Assembly (NCBI GenBank): GCA_964481575.1
Contig: CAYZTR010000012.1
Span: 1-57,527, forward strand
Direction: 5' to 3'
Source of the DNA: UQRS01 sp964481575
Lineage (GTDB): Bacteria; Bacillota; Clostridia; Oscillospirales; Acutalibacteraceae
DNA length: 57,527 bases
In this document: in pieces, positions 1 to 7,441 of the stretch
Layout: each line of letters begins with the position of its first letter
Position numbering within the stretch: the stretch's first letter is position 1
Notes under the pieces: model-generated
Told to the model about the DNA's origin: nothing
What the model saw: only the letters and a program-made list of their open reading frames with translations
Databases searched by the model: none
Translations under genes and position numbers: made by a program

Positions 1-491
1 CCATCCTGCTGCGGGATACCGGCGCAACCATTTCTCCCTTCAACGCCTTCCTGCTGTTGCAAGGTGTGGAAACCCTGTCTCTGCGGTTGGATCGCCATGC
101 CGAAAACACCAAGAAGGTTGTGGAATTCCTGGCGAATCATCCCCAGGTGGATAAGGTCAACCATCCTTCCCTGCCGGATCATCCCCAGAACGCCCTGTAC
201 AAGAAGTACTTCCCCAACGGCGGCGCATCCATCTTCACCTTTGAAATCAAGGGCGGCCAGGAAGAGGCCCACAAGTTCATTGACAATCTGGAGATCTTCT
301 CCCTGCTGGCCAATGTGGCAGATGTCAAGTCTCTGGTCATCCATCCCGCTACCACCACGCACTCCCAGCTGACGGAGGAAGAGCTGCTGGATCAGGGAAT
401 CAAGCCCAACACCATTCGCCTGTCCATCGGCACCGAGCATATCGACGATATCATCGCAGATCTGCAACGGGGCTTTGACGCTGTCAAGTAA
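1..491 (+). CDS. metY: O-acetylhomoserine sulfhydrylase, C-terminal part (truncated by window edge)
   Basis: PLP-dependent Cys/Met-metabolism enzyme (transsulfuration family). It makes homocysteine from O-acetylhomoserine and sulfide in the cytoplasm. The frame is open from base 3, and the visible 162 residues are the C-terminal third. Family hallmarks are present: GATISPFNAFLLLQGVETL near the start, SIFTFEIKGG, and the C-terminal block VKSLVIHPATTTHSQL followed by IRLSIGTEHIDDIIADL. The PLP lysine and the N-terminus lie outside the window. The gene ends in TAA before a strong hairpin terminator. A cystathionine gamma-synthase paralogue is possible, but the TLSLRL and HPATTTHSQL wording fits MetY better. 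Confidence 0.88.
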   Translation, partial: ILLRDTGATISPFNAFLLLQGVETLSLRLDRHAENTKKVVEFLANHPQVDKVNHPSLPDHPQNALYKKYFPNGGASIFTFEIKGGQEEAHKFIDNLEIFSLLANVADVKSLVIHPATTTHSQLTEEELLDQGIKPNTIRLSIGTEHIDDIIADLQRGFDAVK

Positions 492-530
492 ATTGCTATT
501 CTTTGTTTCCTCTCTAAAATTCACATAATC

Positions 531-573
531 AAAAAGACGCTGCTCCGCCAAACAACGGAGCAGCGTCTTTTTT
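531..573. terminator. Bidirectional terminator between metY and spoVM
   Basis: A 14-bp perfect stem, AAGACGCTGCTCCG with its complement and an 8-base loop, is flanked by A's on the left and T's on the right. It can end metY on the plus strand and the spoVM unit on the minus strand. Confidence 0.9.
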
Positions 574-579
574 ATGTTC

Positions 580-666
580 TTACTGTGCCTGGGGCTTCTT
601 GATGCCGAACAGCAACCGCAAAATCCCCCGAAGCATCTTCGGACTCTTTACCAACACCACCTGCAA
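580..666 (-). CDS. spoVM: SpoVM, 28-residue spore coat localisation peptide
   Basis: This is a 28-residue peptide starting at TTG (666). A GGGGAGG ribosome site lies 8 bases upstream (plus 675-681). The peptide contains VKSPKMLRGILRLLFGIKK, an amphipathic helix. Its spacing matches Bacillus SpoVM position by position: Lys7, Pro9-Lys10, Leu12, Gly14-Ile15, Arg17 and Gly21. SpoVM sits on the convex outer forespore membrane in the mother cell and anchors SpoIVA, so it starts coat and cortex assembly. A small membrane-protein gene lies 32 bases upstream in the same orientation, and the shared terminator at 531-573 follows. The upstream extension of the frame has no good start, so the TTG start is preferred. 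It implies the organism can sporulate. Confidence 0.83.
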   Translation of the reverse strand: MQVVLVKSPKMLRGILRLLFGIKKPQAQ

Positions 667-698
667 TGCAATCGCCTCCCCTTTCCCGGTGCCCGACC

Positions 699-848
699 CT
701 ATCGGCCGCTCATGCAGGAGCAGCCCAAAATGATCACCAGAATTGCCAGAATCCCAATCACCACACTGCTGGGGCAGAGACATGCAACAATGAACCCTAT
801 TGCAAAAGCCACAGCCAACAGTCCGCGGTTTCGCCGACGGTGATGCAC
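699..848 (-). CDS. Small membrane protein upstream of spoVM (49 aa)
   Basis: A 49-residue ORF starts at GTG (848) with AGGTGG five bases upstream. A second GTG at 857 would add three residues. The sequence begins with a basic HHRRRNRG stretch. One or two hydrophobic segments follow: LLAVAFAIGFIVACLC, then VVIGILAILVIILGC. It ends in SCMSGR. The positive N-terminus suggests an N-in membrane hairpin. Similar short RRR-plus-hairpin proteins are common in Clostridia, but I know no function for them. Its place directly before spoVM suggests co-transcription and possibly a sporulation role (inference). A weak sigma-E-like -10 (CATATTCT, plus 881-888) lies just upstream, but no matching -35 is visible. 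Confidence 0.6.
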   Translation of the reverse strand: MHHRRRNRGLLAVAFAIGFIVACLCPSSVVIGILAILVIILGCSCMSGR

Positions 849-1060
849 GAGCGCCACCTGCCTTTCACCGGATTTATTACAGAATATGCAGTCGGTGGCA
901 GAAGGGTTCCAAAGCAGCGGCGGCGCTCAACAGCAAAACGGCGGTGTCTGAATCAGAAAACCTGCAACTGCAAAAAAGCGGTGAACAACTTGCAAGAAAA
1001 AACGGCCACTTATCTGCAATCCAATCTCCACAGCAAACAACAACGGACTGCTTCCAACGA
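849..1060. other. Intergenic stretch, no gene seen
   Basis: About 210 bases lie between the C_GCAxxG terminator and the small membrane gene. The short overlapping reading frames lack ribosome sites and recognisable motifs. The stretch probably holds only the promoter of the spoVM unit. Confidence 0.5.
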
Positions 1061-1104
1061 AAAAACACCCCACATCGAAGCAATGCTTCGATGTGGGGTG
1101 TTGA
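1061..1104 (-). terminator. Terminator after the C_GCAxxG gene
   Basis: The stem CAACACCCCACATCGAAGC, with its complement and a very short loop, is followed on the minus strand by TTTTTT. It ends the hydrolase-murF-ddl-mrp-C_GCAxxG operon. Confidence 0.9.
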
Positions 1105-1124
1105 ACCACCATGTTCCCAAAATA

Positions 1125-1592
1125 TCAGGGAGTTTCCGTTGCCTGTTGGACACAGTAATCATCAAAGATCCGGGTAGCCAGCACCACCAAGTCACCGCAG
1201 GGACGCTTTTGATAATAGGCCGGGGTACGCAGCGCGGGGGTCGGATCCTCCTTCCCGGCGCCCAGACCCAACAGCTCCCGACAAATAATAGACCCGGTTT
1301 CAGCCTGAAAGCGGCGAGCCAGCTCCTGAATCCGGGCATAGTGCGTTTTCTTCCCGGCGTGATCGGTAGGGCCGTAGCCGCCAAATTTCAATCCGGCCGC
1401 CAGAAACATACCGGACACGGCGCCACAAACCTCCCGCATGCGGCCCATGCCGCCGCCAAAGGAAGAGGCCAAGGCCATGGCCGTTTCCAGCGGCAGACCC
1501 AACTCTGCCGCATAAACCCCCAACACCGACTGGGCGCAGTTATATCCCTGCTGAAACAGGGCGCGGGCCTGCTCCTGATGCGTCATAGACAT
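1125..1592 (-). CDS. C_GCAxxG_C_C family redox-type protein
   Basis: A 155-residue protein of the C-GCAxxG-C-C family, named for a conserved cysteine pattern. The pattern is visible as YNCAQS (Cys19), EVCGAVSG (Cys56), SIICREL, RPCGDL and a late DYCV. The family is thought to be redox-active or metal-binding in anaerobes; no reaction is established. The start ATG overlaps the mrp stop by one base (TAATG), so it is translationally coupled to the Fe-S carrier gene Mrp. That coupling fits a metal or Fe-S related role, which is inference. It is the last gene of its operon and is followed by a strong terminator. Confidence 0.88.
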   Translation of the reverse strand: MSMTHQEQARALFQQGYNCAQSVLGVYAAELGLPLETAMALASSFGGGMGRMREVCGAVSGMFLAAGLKFGGYGPTDHAGKKTHYARIQELARRFQAETGSIICRELLGLGAGKEDPTPALRTPAYYQKRPCGDLVVLATRIFDDYCVQQATETP

Positions 1593-2425
1593 TACTGCAG
1601 CAGCTCCTTCGCATTGGACAGATAATCCGCCTCCAGCTGCTCCATTTCCCCAGCGTCGGCCAAGGCGGCCAGCTGGGGATCCAGGGGCATCTGAGCCAGG
1701 AGGGGAACCCCCAGCTCCTCCGCCACCTGGGCCACCCGGCTCTCCCCAAAGACAAAGATCTTTTTGCCGCAGTCGGGGCAGGCCACATAGCTCATATTTT
1801 CCACCAGACCCAGCACCGGGATTCCCATTTGCTGGGCCATATGATACGCCTTCTTCACGATCATGGACACCAGATCCTGAGGCGAAGTGACGATCACCAC
1901 CCCATCTACCGGGATAGACTGGAACACCGTCAGGGGGACGTCTCCGGTTCCGGGAGGCATATCAATAAACAGATAATCCAGATCGCCCCAGACCACATCC
2001 GTCCAGAACTGCTGCACTGCCCCGGCAATCACCGGGCCGCGCCAGATCACCGGCGTTTCGGGCGTTTCCAGCAGAAGATTCACGGACATGATCTTCAGGC
2101 CGCCGGGCGTCTCGGCAGGATAAAGGAATTCTCCGTCAGACATGGCGGAGCCACCCACCCCGAACATTTTGGGAATGGAAGGGCCGGTAATATCGGCGTC
2201 CAGAATTCCCACATGATATCCAGCCTGGGCCATCCGGGCCGCCAGCAAACCGGTGACCATAGATTTCCCCACGCCGCCCTTGCCGCTGACCACACCGATC
2301 ACCTTGCGGATGCTGCTGTGAATATTCAGGGGCTTTAACATACTGGTCTTTCCTTCAGCGGCCTGTGCACATCCGTTGCAATTGCCGTCGCACTTGGTTT
2401 CGTTACACTGTCTCTCGTCTGCCAT
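1592..2425 (-). CDS. mrp: Mrp/NBP35-type iron-sulfur cluster carrier ATPase
   Basis: A 277-residue P-loop ATPase of the Mrp/ApbC group, which loads Fe-S clusters onto apoproteins in the cytoplasm. The deviant Walker A is GKGGVGKS (about residues 48-55). Other motifs are DADITGPSIPKMFG, DMPPGTGDVPLT (Walker B region) and VENMSYVACPDCGKK, whose CxxC binds the bridging cluster. The N-terminus carries an extra cysteine cluster (CNETKCDGNCNGC), typical of clostridial and archaeal versions. The gene starts 25 bases after ddl and overlaps the C_GCAxxG gene by one base. Confidence 0.93.
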   Translation of the reverse strand: MADERQCNETKCDGNCNGCAQAAEGKTSMLKPLNIHSSIRKVIGVVSGKGGVGKSMVTGLLAARMAQAGYHVGILDADITGPSIPKMFGVGGSAMSDGEFLYPAETPGGLKIMSVNLLLETPETPVIWRGPVIAGAVQQFWTDVVWGDLDYLFIDMPPGTGDVPLTVFQSIPVDGVVIVTSPQDLVSMIVKKAYHMAQQMGIPVLGLVENMSYVACPDCGKKIFVFGESRVAQVAEELGVPLLAQMPLDPQLAALADAGEMEQLEADYLSNAKELLQ

Positions 2426-2450
2426 AAAAAGTTATCCTTTCCGTTTTGGG

Positions 2451-3653
2451 TTATTTTGCGCCTTTGGCGCCCTTCATTCCCACCAGTCCATTGGAAGAAA
2501 GCAGGTTGGTTTGAATGGTAAACATCAGATTCCCCCGGGTGCGGACCCGTTTGAAGCCCAGCTGGATGATCTGATCCAGCAAAGCAGCATAAGGAACATC
2601 CACTGCCTCCCAGAGATAAAACGCCAGGGAGCCGGGAATGGTATTGATTTCGTTGACATAGACCTTGTCGCCGTCATCCCCGTCCATCAAAAAGTCGATA
2701 CGCACCACGCCGCAGCAGCCCAGCGCCCGGAAGGTTTTACAGGCCAGGGCCTGGATCTCCTGGGTCTTTTCCGGGGACAGTTCGGCCGGCAGCTTCCGCT
2801 GCAGGGAGGACATCCCCTTGGAACCGCCGGTTTTGCTTCCTTTGGCGCCTCCCGATTGGTATTTATCCTGGTAGGACAGGATCTCATCCTGGGCCACCGG
2901 CTCCTCGCAGGCCGAAGCCCGACATTCGGCGGCATCCCCCACCACCGAGCAGTTGATCTCCCGCAGATTGGTGACGGCGTGCTCAATCAGCAGCACCTGG
3001 GCAAAGGAAAAGGCAAGATCCATTGCCTGCGCCAGATCCTCCGGGGTTTTGACCTTGGTGATCCCCACACTGGAGCCCAGATTCACCGGCTTGACGATCA
3101 CCGGATAATGCAGCGCCGCCACCCGGGCAAACACCGCATCCCGGGCAGTGAGCCATTCCTTCACGGTGACGGTGACGCCGGGAAGCACCGGCACATCTGC
3201 CTCAGACACGGCCCGCTTAAACAGGGCCTTATCCATACCGGCGGCCGAGGAAACCACGTCGCAGCCGGCATAAGGCAACCCCAAAATTTCAAACCAGCCC
3301 TGGAGACTGCCGTCCTCACAGTTGGTGCCGTGTACGACCGGCAAAGCAAAGTCAATCCGGGTCTCCACCGGCTTTTTAAACAGGCCGGTTTTATTCTCCC
3401 GCATCAGCACCTGCTTGCCATCATTATAAAACAGGACGGGGGTACAGGCCGCCAGCAGACCGGGCAGATCCTGATAACTGGACATATCCAGCAGGCGATC
3501 CCCTGTTACCATGACCCGCTCCTTGGTGACATAGACAGGGATCACATGATACTTTTCCCGATCCAGGGCATGCATGGCCTGAACGCCGGAAATCACAGAC
3601 ACCTCATGCTCCACCGAGGAACAACCAAAAAAGACAGCAACATTGATTTTCAT
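2451..3653 (-). CDS. ddl: D-alanine--D-alanine ligase
   Basis: ATP-grasp ligase of 400 residues that makes the D-Ala-D-Ala dipeptide for peptidoglycan. The start is ATG 3653 (MKINVAVFFGC) with GGAG eight bases upstream; the frame runs further upstream without support. Visible motifs are GCSSVEHEVSVISG (N-terminal substrate loop), VHGTNCEDGSLQG, PVIVKPVNLGSSVGI, and VNEINTIPGSLAFYLWE (metal-binding Asn and the specificity end). A flexible insert rich in Gly/Lys/Ser precedes SKGMSSLQRKLPA, as seen in clostridial enzymes. murF lies upstream and mrp downstream in one operon, so two consecutive steps of muropeptide assembly are adjacent. Confidence 0.94.
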   Translation of the reverse strand: MKINVAVFFGCSSVEHEVSVISGVQAMHALDREKYHVIPVYVTKERVMVTGDRLLDMSSYQDLPGLLAACTPVLFYNDGKQVLMRENKTGLFKKPVETRIDFALPVVHGTNCEDGSLQGWFEILGLPYAGCDVVSSAAGMDKALFKRAVSEADVPVLPGVTVTVKEWLTARDAVFARVAALHYPVIVKPVNLGSSVGITKVKTPEDLAQAMDLAFSFAQVLLIEHAVTNLREINCSVVGDAAECRASACEEPVAQDEILSYQDKYQSGGAKGSKTGGSKGMSSLQRKLPAELSPEKTQEIQALACKTFRALGCCGVVRIDFLMDGDDGDKVYVNEINTIPGSLAFYLWEAVDVPYAALLDQIIQLGFKRVRTRGNLMFTIQTNLLSSNGLVGMKGAKGAK

Positions 3654-3970
3654 AAAACACACTCCATTCATTGATGTGGGGATGGGGCGCCGGCGGAAAC
3701 CGCCCCGCCACAAAATCTGGAACTCCCAGGGCGGGGCACCGCTTGGCGGCAAGCGTCCATTGAAAAAGCTTCATGGCAAGAGCCAATTGAAAAATCAATC
3801 AAAAATCAACCATAAAATCATTATAAAAGCCAATCACAAAGCCAATCTAAAGGGCCAACCGCAAGGGCGACAAGGAAGCAACCACAAAGGTCAACAGCCA
3901 AAACCAACGGCAAGAACATCCGGTTAACACATCCGGTAAATGTTACCGGCAAGGACAACCGGCATCGCCG
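3654..3970. other. Low-complexity spacer between murF and ddl
   Basis: A 317-base gap breaks an otherwise tight operon. Its middle part is AT-rich and built of degenerate direct repeats on the plus strand (variants of AAAGCCAATC and AAAAATCAATC). The murF side has CCGGTAAC/CCGGATG repeats. Frames through it give only Lys/Asn/Gln-rich low-complexity peptides, so no gene is called. No terminator or clear promoter was seen. Confidence 0.5.
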
Positions 3971-5548
3971 TTACCCGGCATAATTATCCGGCAGGTCGTT
4001 TTCAAACAAGACGGCGCAGTCCCGGTTGACGAATCCCTGCAGCAAGGTCATGGCGTCAGAGAACCGGGGCACAATATGCAGCTTCTCCGCCGGAAAATCA
4101 GTGGTACGAATGGCGTCGGCCATAGGAACGGCCCGCTTCTCCCCCACCAGGACAATGACGTCACAGGTATTGGCGGCGGCCAGGCCAAGCGCATAGTTGC
4201 ACTGGTATTCCCGGTCGCCCAGTTCCACCAGGCCCGGGGTCACAATGATTTTCTGCATACCTGCAAACTGGCCCAGCACCCGGACAGCCTCCAGGCAGCC
4301 CTCCGGATTGGCATTATAGGCATCGTCAATGAGGACGCTGCCAAACAGGAAGGGCTTCAATTCCAGCCGATGCTCCACCGGCTGCATGGAAGCGGCAGCA
4401 TACCGGATCTCCTCATCCGACAGCCCCAACTCCATACCCACAGCGGCAGCGGCGGTCAGGTTCAGGACGTTATGCCCGCCCAACAGCCGGGTGGCGATGG
4501 GAATTCGACGTTCACCGGCCACCAGGGTAAAGGAGGAACCGTTGCGGCTGTAAGTAATATCCGTGGCCCGGACATTCCCCTGAGAGGTTCCATAGGACAC
4601 CACCCGGGGATACCGGCCGGCCCGGTCAGCAATCATGGCATTTTCGGTATTGAGAAAGACCGTCCCCTGGTTGCCGGTGACCCAATCCGCCAGCTCAAAC
4701 TTGGTATTGGCCACATGCTCCAGGCTGCCAAAAGTATCCAGATGCTGGGGCCCCACACTGGTGATAACCCCCATGGCGGGATCGGCAATCCGGCAGATTT
4801 CCCGGATATCCCCCACATTTTTTGCCCCCATCTCGGCAATAAACACCTGCGTAGTGGGCTGCAGCTGCTCCCGCACGGTACGAACAATGCCCATGGGAGT
4901 ATTGAAGCTGCCGGGAGTAAACACCACATTGTATTTCTGCCGCAGCATATGGGCCAGGGCATATTTGGTACTGGTTTTGCCGTAGCTGCCGGTAATCCCG
5001 ATGACCTGCAGGCCGGTATGGGCCCGGAGAATCTTCTTGGCATCCCGGATATAATACTGCTTCACGGCGGCCTCCACCGGAGTATTGATCCACTTGGCCA
5101 GCAGCGCCAGCGCCGGGGTACAGACCCCCAGCAGCAAATTGACACTCAGCAACACCCGGCCGGCCACACCGGGGCAAAAAGCAGCGGCCACAACCAGGGC
5201 CAGCAACAGAAGCCCGGCGGTAACATACATCCGCTTAATTCGGGCGGTAAACACAATTTTTTTAATGGCCACTTTATAATCGCTCAAAGCGGTAAGGATG
5301 CGGATTAGGGCAGTAAGCCCGGCCAGCACCAAAAAAATCCATCCATATTTCCCCAGCCAAAGGCTCAGGAGCATGGCGCCCCCTAACATTAACGCGCCGG
5401 TACTCCGGACGTGGTAGGCGCCCTTTAACCAACCGGCATACCGGCTGGTAAAGTAGGAATTCAGCTGCAACATATGCAGCTGCCGGGTCACAGCGAACAG
5501 GGCCGCCGCATCGGCCGCCAGAGCGGCCAGCAAAAAGATCCATCCCAT
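3971..5548 (-). CDS. murF: UDP-MurNAc-tripeptide--D-Ala-D-Ala ligase, with N-terminal membrane segments
   Basis: A 525-residue protein that adds D-Ala-D-Ala to the muropeptide. The ATG at 5548 has GGAGGG six bases upstream. The C-terminal ~400 residues are a Mur ligase: VIGITGSYGKTSTK (ATP loop), AEMGAKNVGDI, ITSVGPQHLDTFGS, DDAYNANPEG and TPGLVELGDREY. The N-terminal ~130 residues hold several hydrophobic helices (GWIFLLAALAADAAALF, then two or three more). This membrane-anchored MurF form occurs in clostridia, whereas most MurF are soluble. The start is 2 bases after the hydrolase stop, so it is coupled. Product supply from Ddl is encoded next in the operon. Confidence 0.92.
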   Translation of the reverse strand: MGWIFLLAALAADAAALFAVTRQLHMLQLNSYFTSRYAGWLKGAYHVRSTGALMLGGAMLLSLWLGKYGWIFLVLAGLTALIRILTALSDYKVAIKKIVFTARIKRMYVTAGLLLLALVVAAAFCPGVAGRVLLSVNLLLGVCTPALALLAKWINTPVEAAVKQYYIRDAKKILRAHTGLQVIGITGSYGKTSTKYALAHMLRQKYNVVFTPGSFNTPMGIVRTVREQLQPTTQVFIAEMGAKNVGDIREICRIADPAMGVITSVGPQHLDTFGSLEHVANTKFELADWVTGNQGTVFLNTENAMIADRAGRYPRVVSYGTSQGNVRATDITYSRNGSSFTLVAGERRIPIATRLLGGHNVLNLTAAAAVGMELGLSDEEIRYAAASMQPVEHRLELKPFLFGSVLIDDAYNANPEGCLEAVRVLGQFAGMQKIIVTPGLVELGDREYQCNYALGLAAANTCDVIVLVGEKRAVPMADAIRTTDFPAEKLHIVPRFSDAMTLLQGFVNRDCAVLFENDLPDNYAG

Positions 5549-5550
5549 GG

Positions 5551-6312
5551 TTATCCCTCCAGGAAGCTGTGTAAAATGGCGTGGACCCGGCCGGGCTGCT
5601 CCACAAAGGAGAAATGCCCCGCACCGGGGATGACGCAAAGCCCCGCATCGGGGATCAACTGCTCCATCTTTTTGGCATCCTGCACCGGGGTAGCGGTGTC
5701 CTTTTCCCCATAGATCAGCAGGGTGGGCGCCTGAATCCCGGGCATATGACAGCACAAATCCTCATTGACTGTCAGCACCAGGGTACGGCGCAGCACCTCC
5801 GGGGCGTTGTTATAATCCGCCGAACCGAAATGCCCCCTGGCCCGAGCCAGCAATTCTCCGGTATACCGCCGAACCCCCGGCAGGGTCAACACCCTGCGAA
5901 TGGTTTTAAAGGTGGTCTGCCGCAGCTTTTGCCGGGTGGTTTTCGTGGGCTTGACCCCGGCGGCGTCCAGCAAAATAATCTTAGGCGGATGCACCCGGCC
6001 GGTACCGGCCAGCTTCAAAATCACCCGGCCGCCAAAAGAATGGCCCACCAGGATGGGATCCTGCAGACCAATGGTTTCCAGAAAAGAAAGGGTAAAACGG
6101 GCGTACCGCTCCACATCCCAGGGTTCGGGGAGCATATCACTGCCGCCGAAGCCGGGGAAATCCAGGGCAACACACCGAAAGCTGCCGGAAAATTCCCCCA
6201 TCAGCAGCCGCCAGGCCTCCACGGAGGAACCCCAGCCATGCAGCAGCAGCAGCGCCGGCCCCTGCCCCTCATCCAGATAATGCACCGTCAGGCCATCCAC
6301 CTTACATTCCAC
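5551..6312 (-). CDS. Alpha/beta hydrolase
   Basis: A 253-residue alpha/beta-fold hydrolase. I chose GTG 6312 because GGGAGG sits 8 bases before it; GTG 6321 would overlap that site. Motifs are LLLHGWGSS (oxyanion loop), GHSFGGR (nucleophile Ser), IYGEKDTATP (Asp) and GAGHFSFVEQP (His), so the triad is complete. The substrate cannot be told from sequence; esterase, lipase-like or peptidase roles are all possible. No signal peptide is present. It is the first gene of the murF-ddl-mrp operon. The cell-wall context may hint at a role there, but that is inference. Confidence 0.85.
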   Translation of the reverse strand: MECKVDGLTVHYLDEGQGPALLLLHGWGSSVEAWRLLMGEFSGSFRCVALDFPGFGGSDMLPEPWDVERYARFTLSFLETIGLQDPILVGHSFGGRVILKLAGTGRVHPPKIILLDAAGVKPTKTTRQKLRQTTFKTIRRVLTLPGVRRYTGELLARARGHFGSADYNNAPEVLRRTLVLTVNEDLCCHMPGIQAPTLLIYGEKDTATPVQDAKKMEQLIPDAGLCVIPGAGHFSFVEQPGRVHAILHSFLEG

Positions 6313-6353
6313 GACAGCCACCTCCCTGATTCAATAGAAATACATACATCGTT

Positions 6354-6382
6354 ATTATAACAAATTCTACCGGAAAATAGAA
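6354..6382 (-). promoter_or_regulatory. Probable promoter of the hydrolase-murF operon
   Basis: A perfect TATAAT -10 (plus 6354-6359) lies about 40 bases before the hydrolase start. The -35 at 17-bp spacing (TTCTAT) is poor, so regulation or an extended -10 is possible. Confidence 0.5.
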
Positions 6383-6463
6383 GGGGCTTTTGCAAGAAAA
6401 AACCAGGTTTTTAAAAATCGGCGCGGCCAAGGAGACCGCCCGGGGAAAACAGCCGGCTCCCCC

Positions 6464-6718
6464 TCAAAGAAGGCTGCTGGGAGATGCATCCGGCTTCCAG
6501 GGAAGAAACAGGTTTTGCGGCAAAATGTGAAATACATCATACACACGGAACAGGACATCTACACCCATCCCAACCGGAAGCATTCCAGATTCCAATTTTG
6601 CCAGGCTACCCACACCAATATGCAATATCCCAGCCATTTCCTTTTGGGTGAAATGATACTGCTTGCGCAAATCAGCGATGTTTTTGCAAAATACCTGAAT
6701 CTCTAACTCTGATTCCAT
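6464..6718 (-). CDS. XRE-family HTH regulator (84 aa)
   Basis: An 84-residue helix-turn-helix protein. The ATG at 6718 has GGGGG seven bases upstream; the frame extends further without a better site. The fold is seen in IADLRKQYHFTQKEMAGIL, then HIGVGSLAKLESG (recognition helix), then VLFRVYDVFHILPQNL. This is the Cro/CI (HTH_3) pattern with no extra sensory domain. It is divergent from another small XRE gene at 6911, with promoters for both and a 13-bp palindrome in its leader. It could be a domesticated phage-type repressor or a small regulator of its neighbour; no phage genes are near. Confidence 0.75.
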   Translation of the reverse strand: MESELEIQVFCKNIADLRKQYHFTQKEMAGILHIGVGSLAKLESGMLPVGMGVDVLFRVYDVFHILPQNLFLPWKPDASPSSLL

Positions 6719-6740
6719 AAGGCGTGCCCCCACTAATCTA

Positions 6741-6753
6741 CACCAATTTGGTG
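6741..6753. promoter_or_regulatory. Palindromic operator candidate CACCAA-T-TTGGTG
   Basis: A 13-base odd palindrome lies between the start and -10 of the minus XRE gene. It is a plausible autoregulatory operator for one of the two HTH proteins. Confidence 0.45.
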
Positions 6754-6775
6754 AATTTATTTTCTGCATGGATAA

Positions 6776-6804
6776 ATAATACTATTATCTGATGTAAATG
6801 CCAA
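6776..6804 (-). promoter_or_regulatory. Sigma-A promoter of the 6464-6718 XRE gene
   Basis: The -35 is TTGGCA (plus 6799-6804), the spacer is 17 bp and the -10 is TATTAT (plus 6776-6781). Confidence 0.6.
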
Positions 6805-6845
6805 GGGGAAACCGCAAATTTAAAATGTGGGGTGCTGCATTGTGA

Positions 6846-6874
6846 TTGAAAAATACATCTATTTTCGGTATAAT
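6846..6874 (+). promoter_or_regulatory. Sigma-A promoter of the 6911 XRE gene
   Basis: The -35 is TTGAAA (6846-6851), the spacer is 17 bp and the -10 is TATAAT (6869-6874). It ends 36 bases before the ATG. Confidence 0.75.
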
Positions 6875-6910
6875 TTAACCAATCACAAGAAAGCAGGATG
6901 GACGCAAAAC

Positions 6911-7123
6911 ATGAATGTCGTTACCAAGATTAAGGTCATTCTCATGGAGAGAAATATGACCGTGAAAGCGCTCAGCGAAAAAATGGGGTTCAATTCCCGA
7001 TACCTATATAACAAATTCAGCCGAAACAATCTGACGCTGGAGGATCTGTACCAAATTGCCGAAGCCCTAAACTGTGAGTTCGACGGGGTTTTCACCATGA
7101 ACGATACCGGAAAGAAAATTTAA
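6911..7123 (+). CDS. Small XRE/Cro-type HTH regulator (70 aa)
   Basis: A 70-residue protein starting MNVVTKIKVILMERN. The start at 6911 was chosen because the strong promoter ends at 6874 and an AGGATGG site precedes it. The HTH is TVKALSEKMGFNSRYLYNKFSRNNLTLEDLYQIAEAL, followed by NCEFDGVFTM. It resembles the single-domain Cro/CI group found in mobile elements and in stand-alone clostridial regulators. It is divergent from the XRE gene at 6464. No target gene follows; the next gene is nadC on the other strand. Confidence 0.78.
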   Translation: MNVVTKIKVILMERNMTVKALSEKMGFNSRYLYNKFSRNNLTLEDLYQIAEALNCEFDGVFTMNDTGKKI

Positions 7124-7133
7124 ATACCAAAAT

Positions 7134-7187
7134 TACCGCCCGCCAGCCGCTGCCTTCCCTCTAAAGACAGTGACCGGCGGTTTTTTC
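7134..7187 (+). terminator. Terminator after the small XRE gene
   Basis: An imperfect stem (CCGCCAGCCGCTG against CAGTGACCGGCGG) is followed by TTTTTT, 11 bases after the stop. Confidence 0.65.
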
Positions 7188-7237
7188 TGCCAGATTTTAC
7201 ATTGCAGCCAGCTGCCCTTGGTGGCAAGGCGTTGCGA

Positions 7238-7276
7238 AACGTCGGGGACGACGTTCCCCACGGGTTTTGTGGGGAA
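7238..7276. repeat. Two adjacent perfect hairpins
   Basis: AACGTCG-GGGA-CGACGTT (7 bp) is directly followed by TTCCCCAC-loop-GTGGGGAA (8 bp). There is no T-tract, so this looks like an intergenic structured element rather than a terminator. Confidence 0.5.
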
Positions 7277-7342
7277 TTCAGCAAGAGACAGCATCCGGCT
7301 TTCCGGCAAGGCTACTGAAAGCGGGGCAGCCGGCGCGCGCAG

Positions 7343-7372
7343 AGAAAAAGACCGCCCAGTTTCAGGCGGCCT
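7343..7372 (-). terminator. Terminator of the foldase-nadB-nadC operon
   Basis: GGCCGCC and GGGCGGTC form a short GC stem that is followed on the minus strand by TTTTTC, about 70 bases after the nadC stop. Confidence 0.6.
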
Positions 7373-7386
7373 GCTTTCCCTATCTG

Positions 7387-7440
7387 TTTCCTGGATCTTC
7401 CTGGTTTCCTGGATCTTCCTGGTTTCCTGGATCTTCGTGG
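7387..7440. repeat. Three tandem 18-bp repeats touching the nadC stop
   Basis: The unit TTTCCTGGATCTTCCTGG occurs three times head to tail, the last with one change. The array ends one base before the nadC stop codon. It lies in the 3' untranslated part. Confidence 0.9.
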
Positions 7441-7441
7441 T

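Noticed and set aside
7387..7440. CRISPR array
   Set aside because: Repeats are directly tandem with no spacers and no cas genes are present.
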